DNA from: Kineococcus rubinsiae | GTDB taxonomy: Bacteria > Actinomycetota > Actinomycetes > Actinomycetales > Kineococcaceae | Reading direction: 5' to 3' | Length of the DNA: 64,000 bases | NCBI RefSeq assembly: GCF_011839805.1 | Contig: NZ_VWPY01000001.1 | Location: 248,001-312,000, forward strand | Shown: piece by piece, positions 50,832 to 62,196 of the stretch | Layout of the letters: every line of letters starts with the position of its first letter | How positions within the stretch are numbered: the stretch's first letter is position 1 | The notes under the pieces: model-generated | The model's database searches: none | Told to the model about the DNA's origin: nothing | Seen by the model: the letters and a program-made list of their open reading frames with translations, nothing else | Program-made: the position numbers and the translations under genes

Positions 50832-51512
50832 ATGAGCAGCATCGGAATCATCGGCAGCGGCAACATCGGCAGCGCGCTGGCCCAGCTCGCGGTGGACGCC
50901 GGCCACGACGTCGTCATCGCCAACTCCCGCGGGCCGCAGTCGCTCACGGAGCTCGTGGACCGGCTCGGGCCCCGGGCCCGCGCGGGCACCACCGCGGAGG
51001 CCGCGGCGGCCCCGACCCTCGTCGTGGTGACCATCCCCCTCGGGAAGGTCCAGGACCTGCCCGCGGACCTCCTCACGGGCAAGGTCGTCATCGACACCTG
51101 CAACTACTACCCCGAGCGCGACGGCGACATCGCCGTCCTCGACGACCACACGCAGACGACGAGCGAGCTGGTCCAGCACCACCTCGCCGGGGCTCGCGTG
51201 GTCAAGGCGTTCAACAACATCTTCGCGCAGAACCTGGCCGAGATGCAGCGTCCCGCAGGCGATCCCGAGCGGACGACGCTCCTCGTCGCCGGGGACGACG
51301 AGGGCGCGGAGGAGGTCGTCGCGGAGTTCGTCGAGACCATCGGCTACGACGTCGCCGACGCCGGGAGCCTCGCCGACAGCTGGCGCTTCCAGCGGGACCA
51401 GCCCGCCTACGCCGCGGCGTACACCGCGAACGGCGACCCGGCCGAGCCGCGGCGGATGACCCGCGAGGACCTGCTGCCCCTGCTCGAGCAGGCGGACCGC
51501 TCGATCCGCTGA
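50832..51512 (+). CDS. NAD(P)/F420-type reductase-family protein
   Basis: The 226-residue protein starts MSSIGIIGSGNIGSALAQLAVDAG, a Rossmann motif typical of the F420-dependent NADP reductase family (coenzyme F420 or NADP binding). It has VVTIPLGKVQDLP and VVKAFNNIFAQNL. It probably oxidises or reduces an unknown small substrate. It starts 88 bases after the operator region, divergent from the hydrolase; the TetR could control both. Confidence 0.85.
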   Translation: MSSIGIIGSGNIGSALAQLAVDAGHDVVIANSRGPQSLTELVDRLGPRARAGTTAEAAAAPTLVVVTIPLGKVQDLPADLLTGKVVIDTCNYYPERDGDIAVLDDHTQTTSELVQHHLAGARVVKAFNNIFAQNLAEMQRPAGDPERTTLLVAGDDEGAEEVVAEFVETIGYDVADAGSLADSWRFQRDQPAYAAAYTANGDPAEPRRMTREDLLPLLEQADRSIR

Positions 51513-51520
51513 CCACCGGC

Positions 51521-51551
51521 CCGGCCCGCCGCCGCACCGGCGGCGGGCCGG
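51521..51551 (+). terminator. Terminator after F420/NADP reductase-like gene
   Basis: A 13-base perfect stem CCGGCCCGCCGCC (51521-51533) with its complement (51539-51551) and loop GCACC begins eight bases after the stop. Confidence 0.75.
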
Positions 51552-51576
51552 TCCCACCCCGCACCCGAGGAGCCCC

Positions 51577-52452
51577 GTGTCCAGGACCGCCACCCCCCTC
51601 TCGCTCGGTCTGGCGTTCGTGCCGGACCTGCCCCCGGAACGGCTGCGCGCGCTCGTGACGACCGCGGAGCTCGCCGGTCTGGACGAGTTCTGGGTGTGGG
51701 AGGACTGCTTCAAGGAGAGCGGGATCGCCACCGCCGCAGCCGCTCTCGCGTGGACGGACCGCATCGCCGTGGGCATCGGCCTCCTGCCGGTGCCGCTGCG
51801 CAACGTCGCCCTGACGGCCATGGAGATCGCGACGCTGGAGCGGCTGTTCCCGGGCCGGCTCCGCGCCGGGGTCGGTCACGGGGTGCAGGACTGGATGCAG
51901 CAGGTCGGCGCCCGCGCGGCCTCCCCGATGACGCTGCTCGAGGAGCACGCGCGTGCGCTGCGCGCCCTCCTGGCGGGTGAGCGGGTCACCACGGCGGGGC
52001 GCTACGTCACCCTGAACGACGTCGCGCTGGACTGGCCGCCGTCCACACCCCCGCCCCTGCTCGTCGGCGGGACCGGGCCGAAGTCGCTGGCCCTGGCGGG
52101 CCGGCTGGGCGACGGCACCCTGCTCGCCACCGCCATGACCGAGGAGGACGTGCGCTCCTCCTGCGAGACGGTGTTCGCCGCGCGGGACGGGGTGCGGCAC
52201 CCGGTCGTGGTGACCGTCATCGTCGCGACCGGGCCCGGCGCCCGGGAGCGCGTCGACCGCGAGGTCCCGCGGTGGGGCCGGCGGGCCGACGAGGGCATCG
52301 GCCTGGCCGGGGACGCGGAGGAGATCGCGGCGGGGCTGCAGCGGCTCGCGGAGCTCGGCATCACCTCGGTCGTCGCCCAGCCGACCCGGGACGAACCCGA
52401 CCTGGACGGCCTGGTGCACCTGCTCGGCCGGGAGGTCCGTCCCCTGCTCTGA
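51577..52452 (+). CDS. LLM-class flavin-dependent oxidoreductase
   Basis: The 291-residue luciferase-like protein opens VSRTATPLSLGLAFVPDLPPERL and has LAGLDEFWVWEDCFKESG, IAVGIGLLPVPLRNVALTAMEIATLERLFPGR, LRAGVGHGV and LLVGGTGPKSLALAGRLGDG, the usual F420/FMN-binding barrel pieces (about residues 45-180). GTG at 51577 follows GAGGAG. It may follow the reductase-like gene, which could supply reduced cofactor; a hairpin between them weakens that. Confidence 0.88.
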   Translation: MSRTATPLSLGLAFVPDLPPERLRALVTTAELAGLDEFWVWEDCFKESGIATAAAALAWTDRIAVGIGLLPVPLRNVALTAMEIATLERLFPGRLRAGVGHGVQDWMQQVGARAASPMTLLEEHARALRALLAGERVTTAGRYVTLNDVALDWPPSTPPPLLVGGTGPKSLALAGRLGDGTLLATAMTEEDVRSSCETVFAARDGVRHPVVVTVIVATGPGARERVDREVPRWGRRADEGIGLAGDAEEIAAGLQRLAELGITSVVAQPTRDEPDLDGLVHLLGREVRPLL

Positions 52453-52504
52453 GCGTCCCGGAGCTCGCGCGGCCGCCACGGCGACCGGCCGCTACGGTCA
52501 GGGC

Positions 52505-53473
52505 GTGGACACCGTGGACCTCGGCCGCACCGGCCTGCGCACCTCCCGCCTCGTGCTGGGCACCATGACCTTCGGCGGGCAGGCCGACGCCGACGCCTCG
52601 CGGGCGATGGTCGACATGGCCGCCGAGGCGGGCGTGACGCACCTCGACACCGCCATCACCTACGAGGAGGGCCGCTCGGAGGAGATCCTCGGCGACCTCC
52701 TCGCCGGCCGCCGCGACGAGTTCGTCCTGGCCTCGAAGGTCTTCGGGGCCCACGGCCCGGGGCCCGAGGACCGGGGCCTGTCCCGCGCCGCGATCGTGCG
52801 CGCCGTCGAGGCCAGCCTGCGGCGCCTGCGCACCGACCACCTCGACCTGTACTACCTCCACGCTCCGGACTGGACCGTGCCGCTGGAGGAGTCGCTCGCC
52901 GCGATGCACGAGCTCGTGCAGGCGGGCAAGGTCACCGCCGTCGGGATGTCGAACCACGCGGCCTGGCAGCTCGTCGAGGCGGAGCGCCTCGCGGGCCTGA
53001 ACGGCTGGGCGCCCGTCACGGTGTCGCAGGTGATGCTGAACCCGCTCGCGCGCTCCCTGGAGGAGGAGTACACGGCGGCGGCCGCGCAGAAGGGCTGGTT
53101 CAACGTCGTCTACAACCCGCTGGCCGGCGGTCTGCTCACCGGCAAGCACCGCCGCGACGCCGAACCCACCGCCGGCACCCGGTTCAGCGGGGCCGCCTAC
53201 CGCGACCGGTACTGGAACGAGCAGCAGTTCTCCGCGGTCGAGGCGCTCGCGGGCATCGCGGCCGACGCGGGCTGCAGCCTCCTGGAGCTGTCGATGCGCT
53301 GGGCCGTCCACCACCCCGCCGTCGGGGCCGTCCTGCTCGGCGCCTCGTCGCCGGAGCAGCTGCGCGCCAACCTCGACGCGGCCGCGGGCCCGGCGCTGGG
53401 GCAGGACGTCCTCGACGCGTGCGACGAGGTCTACGCGGCGCTGCGCGGCCCGGTGCCGAAGTACAACCGCTGA
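52505..53473 (+). CDS. Aldo/keto reductase
   Basis: The 322-residue NADPH-dependent barrel has the catalytic set: Asp in HLDTAITYEEGRSEE with Tyr, Lys in VLASKVFGAHG and His in LYYLHAPDWT. The C-terminal VLLGASSPEQLRAN loop binds NADPH. GTG at 52505. It is convergent with the AAA ATPase gene, 19 bases apart. Substrate unknown. Confidence 0.9.
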   Translation: MDTVDLGRTGLRTSRLVLGTMTFGGQADADASRAMVDMAAEAGVTHLDTAITYEEGRSEEILGDLLAGRRDEFVLASKVFGAHGPGPEDRGLSRAAIVRAVEASLRRLRTDHLDLYYLHAPDWTVPLEESLAAMHELVQAGKVTAVGMSNHAAWQLVEAERLAGLNGWAPVTVSQVMLNPLARSLEEEYTAAAAQKGWFNVVYNPLAGGLLTGKHRRDAEPTAGTRFSGAAYRDRYWNEQQFSAVEALAGIAADAGCSLLELSMRWAVHHPAVGAVLLGASSPEQLRANLDAAAGPALGQDVLDACDEVYAALRGPVPKYNR

Positions 53474-53492
53474 CGCCGCGGGCGGCGGGAGG

Positions 53493-54521
53493 TCAGCCGA
53501 GCCAGCGCCGCCACCCCGTCGGGTCGGGCAGCGGTTCCGGCAGGGGCTCCTCACCCAGCGCGCGGGCGGCCTCCGCCACGTCCTCGGCCGTGAGCGTCGA
53601 GACGTCGGCGCGGTCGAGCTGGTCCGCGCGGTCCCCGTCGCGCGTCAGCCGCAGCGCCTGGCGGTTCAGCGCCTGCTCGAACAGCGTGCGGGCGAAGCGC
53701 GCGTTGCCCGACTCCTCCCCGGCGCGCAGACCGCCGAGGATCTGGCGGAGCACCACCTCGGCGCCGGCCTCCAGCTCGTACTCGTGCTGCGCCGCGATGA
53801 TCGAGAAGATCGACAGCAGCTCGTCGGTGGAGTAGTCCGGGAACTCGATCTCCCGGGCGAACCGGGAGCGCAGCCCGGGGTTGGAGAGCAGGAACGCCTC
53901 CATCAGCCGTGGGTAGCCGGCCACGATCACCACGAGGCGGTGGCGGTGGTCCTCCATGCGCTTCAGCAGGACCTCGATGGCCTCCGCCCCGAAGTCGAGC
54001 CGGCCCTCACCCTCCGGCGACAGCGAGTAGGCCTCGTCGATGAACAGGACGCCGTCCAGCGCCCGGCGGATCACGCGGTCCGTCTTGATCGCGGTCGCGC
54101 CCACGTACTGCCCGACGAGGGCGGCCCGGTCCACCTCCACGAGGTGGCCCCGCTGCAGCAGGCCGACCGCCCGGTACATCTCGGCCAGCAGCCGCGCCAC
54201 GGTCGTCTTGCCCGTACCGGGGTTGCCGAGGAACACGAGGTGCTGCGAGGTCGCCACCTCGGGCAGGCCGTGCGTCTTGCGGCGCGCCTGCACCTGCAGG
54301 AAGGCCACGAGCCCCCGCACCTGCTCCTTCACGGACTCCAGCCCGATGAGGCCGTCCAGCTCGGCCTGCACCTCGGCGAGCGGGCGCGCCGGGGCGGGAC
54401 GGGTGCCGAGGCGGTCGCCCGTCCCGTCCTCGCTGCCGCGCAGGCCGGAGCGTCCGAGCTGGTCGCTCAGGCGGCCGACGGTCTCCCGCAGCTCGTCGAG
54501 GGGGTTGCGGTTCAGGGGCAT
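53493..54521 (-). CDS. AAA family ATPase (CbxX/CfqX-like)
   Basis: The 342-residue protein has Walker [21 protein letters not shown] (near residue 98), Walker [20 protein letters not shown], sensor region [16 protein letters not shown] and the arginine-finger segment [18 protein letters not shown]. The order matches CbxX/CfqX and type VII EccA-like AAA proteins. It probably acts as a hexameric remodelling ATPase. No partner gene is adjacent. Confidence 0.9.
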   Translation of the reverse strand: MPLNRNPLDELRETVGRLSDQLGRSGLRGSEDGTGDRLGTRPAPARPLAEVQAELDGLIGLESVKEQVRGLVAFLQVQARRKTHGLPEVATSQHLVFLGNPGTGKTTVARLLAEMYRAVGLLQRGHLVEVDRAALVGQYVGATAIKTDRVIRRALDGVLFIDEAYSLSPEGEGRLDFGAEAIEVLLKRMEDHRHRLVVIVAGYPRLMEAFLLSNPGLRSRFAREIEFPDYSTDELLSIFSIIAAQHEYELEAGAEVVLRQILGGLRAGEESGNARFARTLFEQALNRQALRLTRDGDRADQLDRADVSTLTAEDVAEAARALGEEPLPEPLPDPTGWRRWLG

Positions 54522-54567
54522 GCCGCGACCCTAGGCGCCCCGGGCGCGGGCGACCTCCCGGACGGCA

Positions 54568-54604
54568 GGACGCCCCGGCCCGCAGCGTGCGGGCCGGGGC
54601 GTCC
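54568..54604 (-). terminator. Terminator after katG
   Basis: A 17-base perfect stem (54568-54584 with 54588-54604) with loop GCG lies 30 bases past the katG stop. In between, TGCTCAGT-type 10-mers occur three times (54611-54640), overlapping the stop. Confidence 0.8.
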
Positions 54605-54634
54605 CGGTGGTGCTCAGTCGTGCTCAGTCCCTGC

Positions 54635-56851
54635 TCAGCGCAGGTCGAAGCGGTCCAGCTCCATGACCTTCTGCCACGCCGCGGCGAAGTGCCGCACGAA
54701 CAGCTCCTGGGCGTCGTCGGAGGAGTAGACCTCGACGATGCCGCGGAGGATGGAGTTCGAGTTGAACACCAGGTCGACGGCGGTCGCCGTGCGCGTGACG
54801 GTGCCGTCGGCGTCCAGGCCCTCGTAGACGCCCTCACCCTCGCGCGCCGAGCGCCACTGCACGCCCAGGTCGAGGAGGTTGCGGAAGAAGTCCTGCGACA
54901 GGACGCCCGGGGTGTCGGTGAACACGCCGTGCGTCACCCCACCCGTGTTCGCGCCCAGCACCCGCAGCCCGCCGACGAGGACGGTCATCTCGCGGGCGGT
55001 CAGCTCGAGCATGGCGGCGCGGTCCAGGAGGAGCGTCTCCGCGGGCAGCTTGCTGCCCGGGGTGATCCAGTTGCGGAACCCGTCGGCCCGCGGCTCGAGC
55101 CAGCGGTAGTTCTCGACGTCGGTCTGCTCCTGGCTGGCGTCGGTGCGACCGGGCGAGAACGGCACCGTGACCGTCACGCCCGCGTCGGCGGCCGCCTTCT
55201 CCACCGCGGCCGTGCCGCCGAGGACGATGAGGTCGGCGAGGGACACCTTCCTGCCGGTCGCCGCCTCGAACTCGCCCTTGACGCGCTCGAGGACCGGCAG
55301 GACGTCCTGGACGCCCTCGTTGGCGGCCCAGCCGAGCTGGGGCTCCAGGCGCAGGCGGGCGCCGTTGGCGCCGCCGCGCTTGTCGGTGCTGCGGAAGGAC
55401 GCCGCCGCGGACCAGGCCGTGTGCACGAGCTGCGAGACGCTCAGCCCCGCGGACAGCAGGCGCTGCTTGAGGTCGGCGACCTCGGCCTCGCCCACGAGCT
55501 CGTGGTCGACGGCCGGCGTCGGGTCCTGCCAGACGAGCTCCTCGGCCGGGACGTCCGGGCCCAGGTAGCGGCTCTTCGGGCCCATGTCGCGGTGCAGGAG
55601 CTTGAACCAGGCGCGGGCGTACTGGTCCGCGAAGTACTCCGGGTCGCGGTAGAAGCGCTCGGAGATCTCGTGGTACGCCGGGTCCGCCATGAGCGCGAGG
55701 TCGCTCGTCAGCATGATCGGGGCGTTGCGCTTGCCCTCGATGTGCGCGTCCGGCACCAGGTCGGCGGCCGCGGGGTCCTTCGGGGTCCACTGCTTCGCGC
55801 CGGCGGGGCTCTCCGTGAGCTCCCACTCGTGGCTGAACATCGTCTCGAAGTAGGTGTTGTCCCACGTCGTCGGCGTGGGCGTCCACGCCCCCTCGAGGCC
55901 GCTGGTGATGGCGTCCGCACCCTTGCCGGTGCCGAACTCGCTCTTCCAGCCCAGGCCGTTGCCGTGCACCGGGCAGCCCTCGGGCTCCGGGCCGACGAGC
56001 TCCGGGTTCCCGGCGCCGTGGGTCTTGCCGAAGGTGTGGCCGCCGGCGACGAGCGCGACGGTCTCGACGTCGTTCATGCCCATGCGGCCGAACGTGACGC
56101 GGATGTCGTGGGCCGAGCCCAGCGGGTCCGGCTGCCCCTTCGGGCCCTCCGGGTTCACGTAGATCAGGCCCATCGTGACGGCCGCGAGGTGGCCCTCCTC
56201 GAGGTCCAGCGGCGCGTCGGCGGCGTAGCGCTCGTCACCCAGCCAGGTGTCCTCGGGGCCCCAGAACACCTCACCGGGCTGCCAGTTGTCGGCGCGCCCG
56301 AAGCCGAACCCGAACGTCTTCAGGCCCATGTCGTCGTGCGCGACGTTGCCGGCGAGCACGAGCAGGTCGGCCCAGGAGATCTTGCGGCCGTACTTCTGCT
56401 TGACGGGCAGCAGCAGGCGGCGCGCCTTGTCGAGGTTGGCGTTGTCGGGCCAGCTGTTCAGCGGCGCGAAGCGCTGCCCGCCCTCGCCGCCACCACCGCG
56501 GCCGTCGGCGATCCGGTAGGTGCCGGCCGCGTGCCACGACATGCGGATGAACAGGGGGCCGTAGTGGCCCCAGTCGGCCGGCCACCACTCCTGCGAGGTG
56601 TGCATGACCTCGACGAGGTCGCGCTTGAGCGCCTCGACGTCGAGCTTCGCGAACTCGGCCGCGTAGTCGAAGTCCTCGCCCAGCGGGTCGGAGTCCTTCG
56701 ACGGCTTGTTCAGGACCGACAGGTCGATCTGGTTCGGCCACCAGTCCTGCGCGGTGCGGGGACGGCCGTTCGTCGCCGCCTCCGGCGCCTTGATCGCCGG
56801 GTTCTCGCTCTCGCTGGTGGACTGGGACTGGGCCTTGTCGAGCTCGGTCAC
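54635..56851 (-). CDS. katG: Catalase-peroxidase
   Basis: KatG breaks down hydrogen peroxide and organic peroxides using heme. The 738-residue protein has the distal-site [18 protein letters not shown] (Arg, Trp, His), the covalent-adduct Tyr in [11 protein letters not shown], and the proximal His in [17 protein letters not shown]. Length matches the family (about 740). GTG at 56851 overlaps the furA stop as GTGA. It is the second gene of a furA-katG operon controlled by FurA. The reported isoniazid-activating role belongs to mycobacterial KatG. Confidence 0.97.
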   Translation of the reverse strand: MTELDKAQSQSTSESENPAIKAPEAATNGRPRTAQDWWPNQIDLSVLNKPSKDSDPLGEDFDYAAEFAKLDVEALKRDLVEVMHTSQEWWPADWGHYGPLFIRMSWHAAGTYRIADGRGGGGEGGQRFAPLNSWPDNANLDKARRLLLPVKQKYGRKISWADLLVLAGNVAHDDMGLKTFGFGFGRADNWQPGEVFWGPEDTWLGDERYAADAPLDLEEGHLAAVTMGLIYVNPEGPKGQPDPLGSAHDIRVTFGRMGMNDVETVALVAGGHTFGKTHGAGNPELVGPEPEGCPVHGNGLGWKSEFGTGKGADAITSGLEGAWTPTPTTWDNTYFETMFSHEWELTESPAGAKQWTPKDPAAADLVPDAHIEGKRNAPIMLTSDLALMADPAYHEISERFYRDPEYFADQYARAWFKLLHRDMGPKSRYLGPDVPAEELVWQDPTPAVDHELVGEAEVADLKQRLLSAGLSVSQLVHTAWSAAASFRSTDKRGGANGARLRLEPQLGWAANEGVQDVLPVLERVKGEFEAATGRKVSLADLIVLGGTAAVEKAAADAGVTVTVPFSPGRTDASQEQTDVENYRWLEPRADGFRNWITPGSKLPAETLLLDRAAMLELTAREMTVLVGGLRVLGANTGGVTHGVFTDTPGVLSQDFFRNLLDLGVQWRSAREGEGVYEGLDADGTVTRTATAVDLVFNSNSILRGIVEVYSSDDAQELFVRHFAAAWQKVMELDRFDLR

Positions 56852-57330
56852 GGAGTGCCTCTCTCTGCTGAAGGACGACCGGGGGCTGAGGGGTCGGTGG
56901 CGGGGGCCGGGGCCGTCGCGCAGGACCGGCACCGGCCCCAGTAGATGACCTCGGCCTCGTCGACGACGAAGCCGTCGACGGGGGGCGGGGTGAGGCAGGG
57001 CGCCTGCCCGGTGGCGCAGTCGACGTCGCTGATGTCCCCGCACACCCGGCACACCAGGTGGTGGTGGTTGTCGTGGACCCGCGCCTCGTAGCGCGCGACG
57101 GAACCCTGCGGCTGGATGCGGCGCACCAGGCCGCTGTCGGTGAGCACGCGCAGCACGTCGTAGACCGCCTGGTGCGAGACCGCGCCCATGCGCGAGCGGG
57201 CGGCGACGATGAGCGCCTCGGTGTCCCCGTGGGGCTGGGCGTGCACCGCGTCGAGGACGGCCAGGCGCGGCCGGGTCACCCGCAGACCTGCGCCGCGCAG
57301 CACGCGCTCGAGGTCCTGGGTGGTGGGCAT
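56848..57330 (-). CDS. furA: FurA, Fur-family repressor of katG
   Basis: The 160-residue metal-dependent repressor has the Fur HTH ([37 protein letters not shown]; key residues [14 protein letters not shown]), the metal-binding [21 protein letters not shown] and a C-terminal [12 protein letters not shown] typical of FurA. ATG 57330 is preferred because the FurA box lies at 57351-57367; the longer start at 57375 would put the box inside the gene. It probably senses peroxide or iron and represses itself and katG. Confidence 0.95.
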   Translation of the reverse strand: MPTTQDLERVLRGAGLRVTRPRLAVLDAVHAQPHGDTEALIVAARSRMGAVSHQAVYDVLRVLTDSGLVRRIQPQGSVARYEARVHDNHHHLVCRVCGDISDVDCATGQAPCLTPPPVDGFVVDEAEVIYWGRCRSCATAPAPATDPSAPGRPSAERGTP

Positions 57331-57350
57331 CCGGTCATCCTGCCCACCGG

Positions 57351-57367
57351 ACTTGAACGAGTCAAGA
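57351..57367 (-). promoter_or_regulatory. FurA box
   Basis: On the minus strand the site reads TCTTGACTCGTTCAAGT, with CTTGA and TCAAG as inverted arms. It resembles the AT-rich FurA site described in mycobacteria (TCTTGACT followed by a T-rich half), 21 bases before the furA start. Confidence 0.75.
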
Positions 57368-57482
57368 TCGTGCATCCGGACGACCAGGCCACGGGTGGCC
57401 GCGCTCACCACGCCCGGGGGTGACAGCCGGCATCCCGTCAGTCACACTCCAAGAGGTTGAACACTCATCTTCTGGAGGACCC

Positions 57483-58088
57483 GTGACCGTCAAGCTGTCC
57501 GTCATCTACTACTCCGCCACCGGCACCGTGCGCGGCATGGCCGAGCGCCTCGCCGCGGCCGCCGAGCAGGCCGGCGCCGAGGTGCGCCTGCGCCAGGTCG
57601 AGCGCCAGGCCACCGGCGGGGAGAAGGCCGCGACCGACGCGCAGTCCGCCGAGGCCGAGGCCGCGCAGGGCGCCCCGGGCGCGACCGCGGACGACGTGGT
57701 GTGGGCCGACGCCGTGCTCTTCGGCTCGCCCACCCGCTACGGCAACATCGCCGGGCAGCTGAAGATCTTCCTCGACTCCCTGGGCGCGCAGTGGGCCCAG
57801 GGCCAGCTCGCCGACAAGGTCTACGCCGGCTTCACGTCGTCGCAGACCGCCCACGGCGGCCAGGAGACCACCCTCCTCGCGCTGTACAACTCGATCTACC
57901 ACTTCGGCGGGATCATCGTCCCGCCCGGCTACACCGCGGGCCTGAAGTTCGTCGACGGCAACCCCTACGGCGTCAGCCACGTCACGGGCGCGAACAACGA
58001 CCAGCCGCTGGGCCAGGCCGAGCTGGACGCGCTCGACCACCTCGCGACCCGCGTCGTGACGATCGCCGGGCGCCTCGCGGGCGAGTGA
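57483..58088 (+). CDS. wrbA: NAD(P)H:quinone oxidoreductase, type IV
   Basis: The 201-residue flavodoxin-like protein has IYYSATGTVRGMAERLAAAAEQ at the N-terminus (FMN phosphate loop), SPTRYGNIAGQLKIFLD, GFTSSQTAHGGQETTLLAL and the C-terminal PYGVSHVTGAN, the WrbA pattern. It reduces quinones by two electrons, protecting against redox cycling. GTG at 57483 follows GGAGG. It is divergent from furA-katG, so both may answer oxidative stress. Confidence 0.93.
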   Translation: MTVKLSVIYYSATGTVRGMAERLAAAAEQAGAEVRLRQVERQATGGEKAATDAQSAEAEAAQGAPGATADDVVWADAVLFGSPTRYGNIAGQLKIFLDSLGAQWAQGQLADKVYAGFTSSQTAHGGQETTLLALYNSIYHFGGIIVPPGYTAGLKFVDGNPYGVSHVTGANNDQPLGQAELDALDHLATRVVTIAGRLAGE

Positions 58089-58111
58089 TCCCGCTGCAGG
58101 TCCGCTGAACC

Positions 58112-58142
58112 GTCCCGTCCGCCGATCCCCGGCGGGCGGGAC
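58112..58142 (+). terminator. Terminator after wrbA
   Basis: A 12-base stem with one G-U pair (58112-58123 with 58131-58142), loop GATCCCC, begins 24 bases after the wrbA stop. Confidence 0.7.
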
Positions 58143-58213
58143 GTCCTGCGTCGGGGGGGATCCGTCCGGGTGACGTCCCCCCGCGTTCGCTGCACTCGGC
58201 GCGCCAGGGTGCA

Positions 58214-60604
<2,391 letters not shown>

Positions 60605-60606
<2 letters not shown>

Positions 60607-60664
60607 CCTCCGGTCCACGGACCTGCGGTCGGCGAACCTGCGGTCGACGAACCACCGGCGGACG
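60605..60664 (+). repeat. Four imperfect 15-bp tandem repeats
   Basis: GACCTCCGGTCCACG, GACCTGCGGTCGGCG, AACCTGCGGTCGACG and AACCACCGGCGGACG lie in direct succession right after the exporter stop. They end at the following terminator stem. Likely slippage-derived; no function is implied. Confidence 0.7.
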
Positions 60665-60691
60665 CCGGGTGCCCACGCGGGCACCCGGCGT
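60662..60691 (+). terminator. Terminator after exporter
   Basis: A 13-base perfect stem (60662-60674 with 60679-60691) and loop ACGC, followed by TTCG, lies 55 bases after the exporter stop. Confidence 0.8.
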
Positions 60692-60732
60692 TCGCCGCGT
60701 CCGGGACCTCTCCGCACGCATCCGCGAAAACA

Positions 60733-60761
60733 TTGACGTCCTCATATTTTGGGCTTAGCGT
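60733..60761 (+). promoter_or_regulatory. Sigma-70-like promoter of the MFS/GH1 operon
   Basis: TTGACG (60733-60738) and TAGCGT (60756-60761) are 17 bases apart in an A/T-rich patch, 79 bases before the MFS start. Confidence 0.6.
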
Positions 60762-60839
60762 TCCTGCCACCCCGACGACGGGGTGAACGTCGACGACGAC
60801 ACCGGCCGACCCGCTCGGCCCCGTCCGGCAAGGAAGCCC

Positions 60840-62153
60840 ATGGCCCTCTCGTCCGACTCCGCCCGCACGCAGACCGGCCCGCTCCGCGCGGCCGCCGTCC
60901 CGCCGGGCGCCCCCCTCACGCCCCCGACGCACGCCCCGCAGCGCCGCGGGTTCCTGTTCTTCCTGGTCCTGGCGGCCGTGGGCGCCGGGGCTGCGGAGAT
61001 GTCCGCGGCCCTGCTGACCCTGACGCTCAAGGCGAACGTCCTCGACGCCGCCGGGGCGACCACCACCATCGCGGTCTCCAGCGGGATCGCGGGGTTCTTC
61101 ACCCTCTTCGCCCTGCCGGTCGTCGGGGCGCTCAGCGACCGCTCGCGCTCCCGCCGCGGGCGCCGCCGCCCCTACCTGCTCGGCGGGGCCCTCGCCTTCG
61201 TCGCCGGTGGCGTGCTCCTCGTGGCCGCGCCGAACCTCCCGGTCTTCGTGCTCGCCCACGTGCTGATCACCACGGGTTTCGTCGCCACGGGCGTCACCAC
61301 CACCGCCCTCGTCGCCGACCAGCTGCCGGCCGACCGCCGCGGCCCGGCCGCCGCCTTCCTCAGCCTGTCCGTCGCGGTCGGCGCGCTGCTGGGCATCGCG
61401 GTGTCCCAGCCGTTCGGCGCCGACCTCGTCCCGCTCGTCGGCATCCCCACGGCCTTCGCCGTCGTCTCGATGCTGCTGCTCGCGGCCGTGCTGCGCGATC
61501 CGCAGGCCCCGCAGCGGCGCGCGCGACTCGACGTGCGCGAGGTCGCCGGGATCTTCTGGGTGAACCCGCGCCGGTACCCGGACTTCAGCCTCGTCTTCGC
61601 CAGCCGCATGCTCGTGTTCTCCGGCGTCGCGGCGCTCAACGGGTTCCAGGCCGTGTACCTGCTGCAGCACCTCGGCCTGGCCCCCGCCGGCCTCGGTTCG
61701 GCGATCCTGCTGACCGTCGTCGTCAACGCCGGCATCTCGATGCTGGTGGCGCCCGCAGTCGGCCGGCTCAGCGACCGCCTCGGCGTGCGCAAGCCGTTCA
61801 TCCTCGTCGCGGCGCTGATCCTGGCCGCCGGGCTGGTGGCCGCGGCGACCGCGTCGAGCTTCCCCGCCTACCTCGTGGCGTGCGGCGTCGTGGCGCTCGG
61901 CCAGGGCGTGTACTTCGCCGTCGAGCTCGCCCTCGCGACCCGCGTGCTGCCCGACGTGGACAACCCCGCCAAGGACCTGGCCATCATCAAGGTCGCCGAC
62001 AACCTGCCCGTGACGATCGTCGCGGCCCTCGCCCCCGCCCTGCTGGCGATCGGGGCGGGCGGCGGCAGGAACTTCGCGGCCCTGTTCCTGGCCGGCGCCC
62101 TCTCGGCCGTCGTCGGCGGCCTGCTCATCCAGTTCGTCCGCGGCACCCGCTGA
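60840..62153 (+). CDS. MFS transporter, probably for sugars or glycosides
   Basis: The 437-residue protein has 12 membrane segments, motif A GALSDRSRSRRGRRRPYLLGG and FLSLSVAVGALLGIAVSQPF. It is a major-facilitator protein like sugar-efflux or glycoside permeases. ATG at 60840 follows AGGAAG; the N-terminal 30 residues are polar. It precedes a GH1 glycosidase by 43 bases with a good ribosome site between, so import or export of a glycoside is the natural guess. Confidence 0.88.
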   Translation: MALSSDSARTQTGPLRAAAVPPGAPLTPPTHAPQRRGFLFFLVLAAVGAGAAEMSAALLTLTLKANVLDAAGATTTIAVSSGIAGFFTLFALPVVGALSDRSRSRRGRRRPYLLGGALAFVAGGVLLVAAPNLPVFVLAHVLITTGFVATGVTTTALVADQLPADRRGPAAAFLSLSVAVGALLGIAVSQPFGADLVPLVGIPTAFAVVSMLLLAAVLRDPQAPQRRARLDVREVAGIFWVNPRRYPDFSLVFASRMLVFSGVAALNGFQAVYLLQHLGLAPAGLGSAILLTVVVNAGISMLVAPAVGRLSDRLGVRKPFILVAALILAAGLVAAATASSFPAYLVACGVVALGQGVYFAVELALATRVLPDVDNPAKDLAIIKVADNLPVTIVAALAPALLAIGAGGGRNFAALFLAGALSAVVGGLLIQFVRGTR

Positions 62154-62196
62154 CCACCGCACCCGTCCACCACCGCACCGCAGGAGAGAGCACGAG

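Noticed and set aside
54611-54640. Three TGCTCAGT repeats after katG as a regulatory array
   Set aside because: Short, imperfect and overlapping the stop codon; probably slippage near the terminator.
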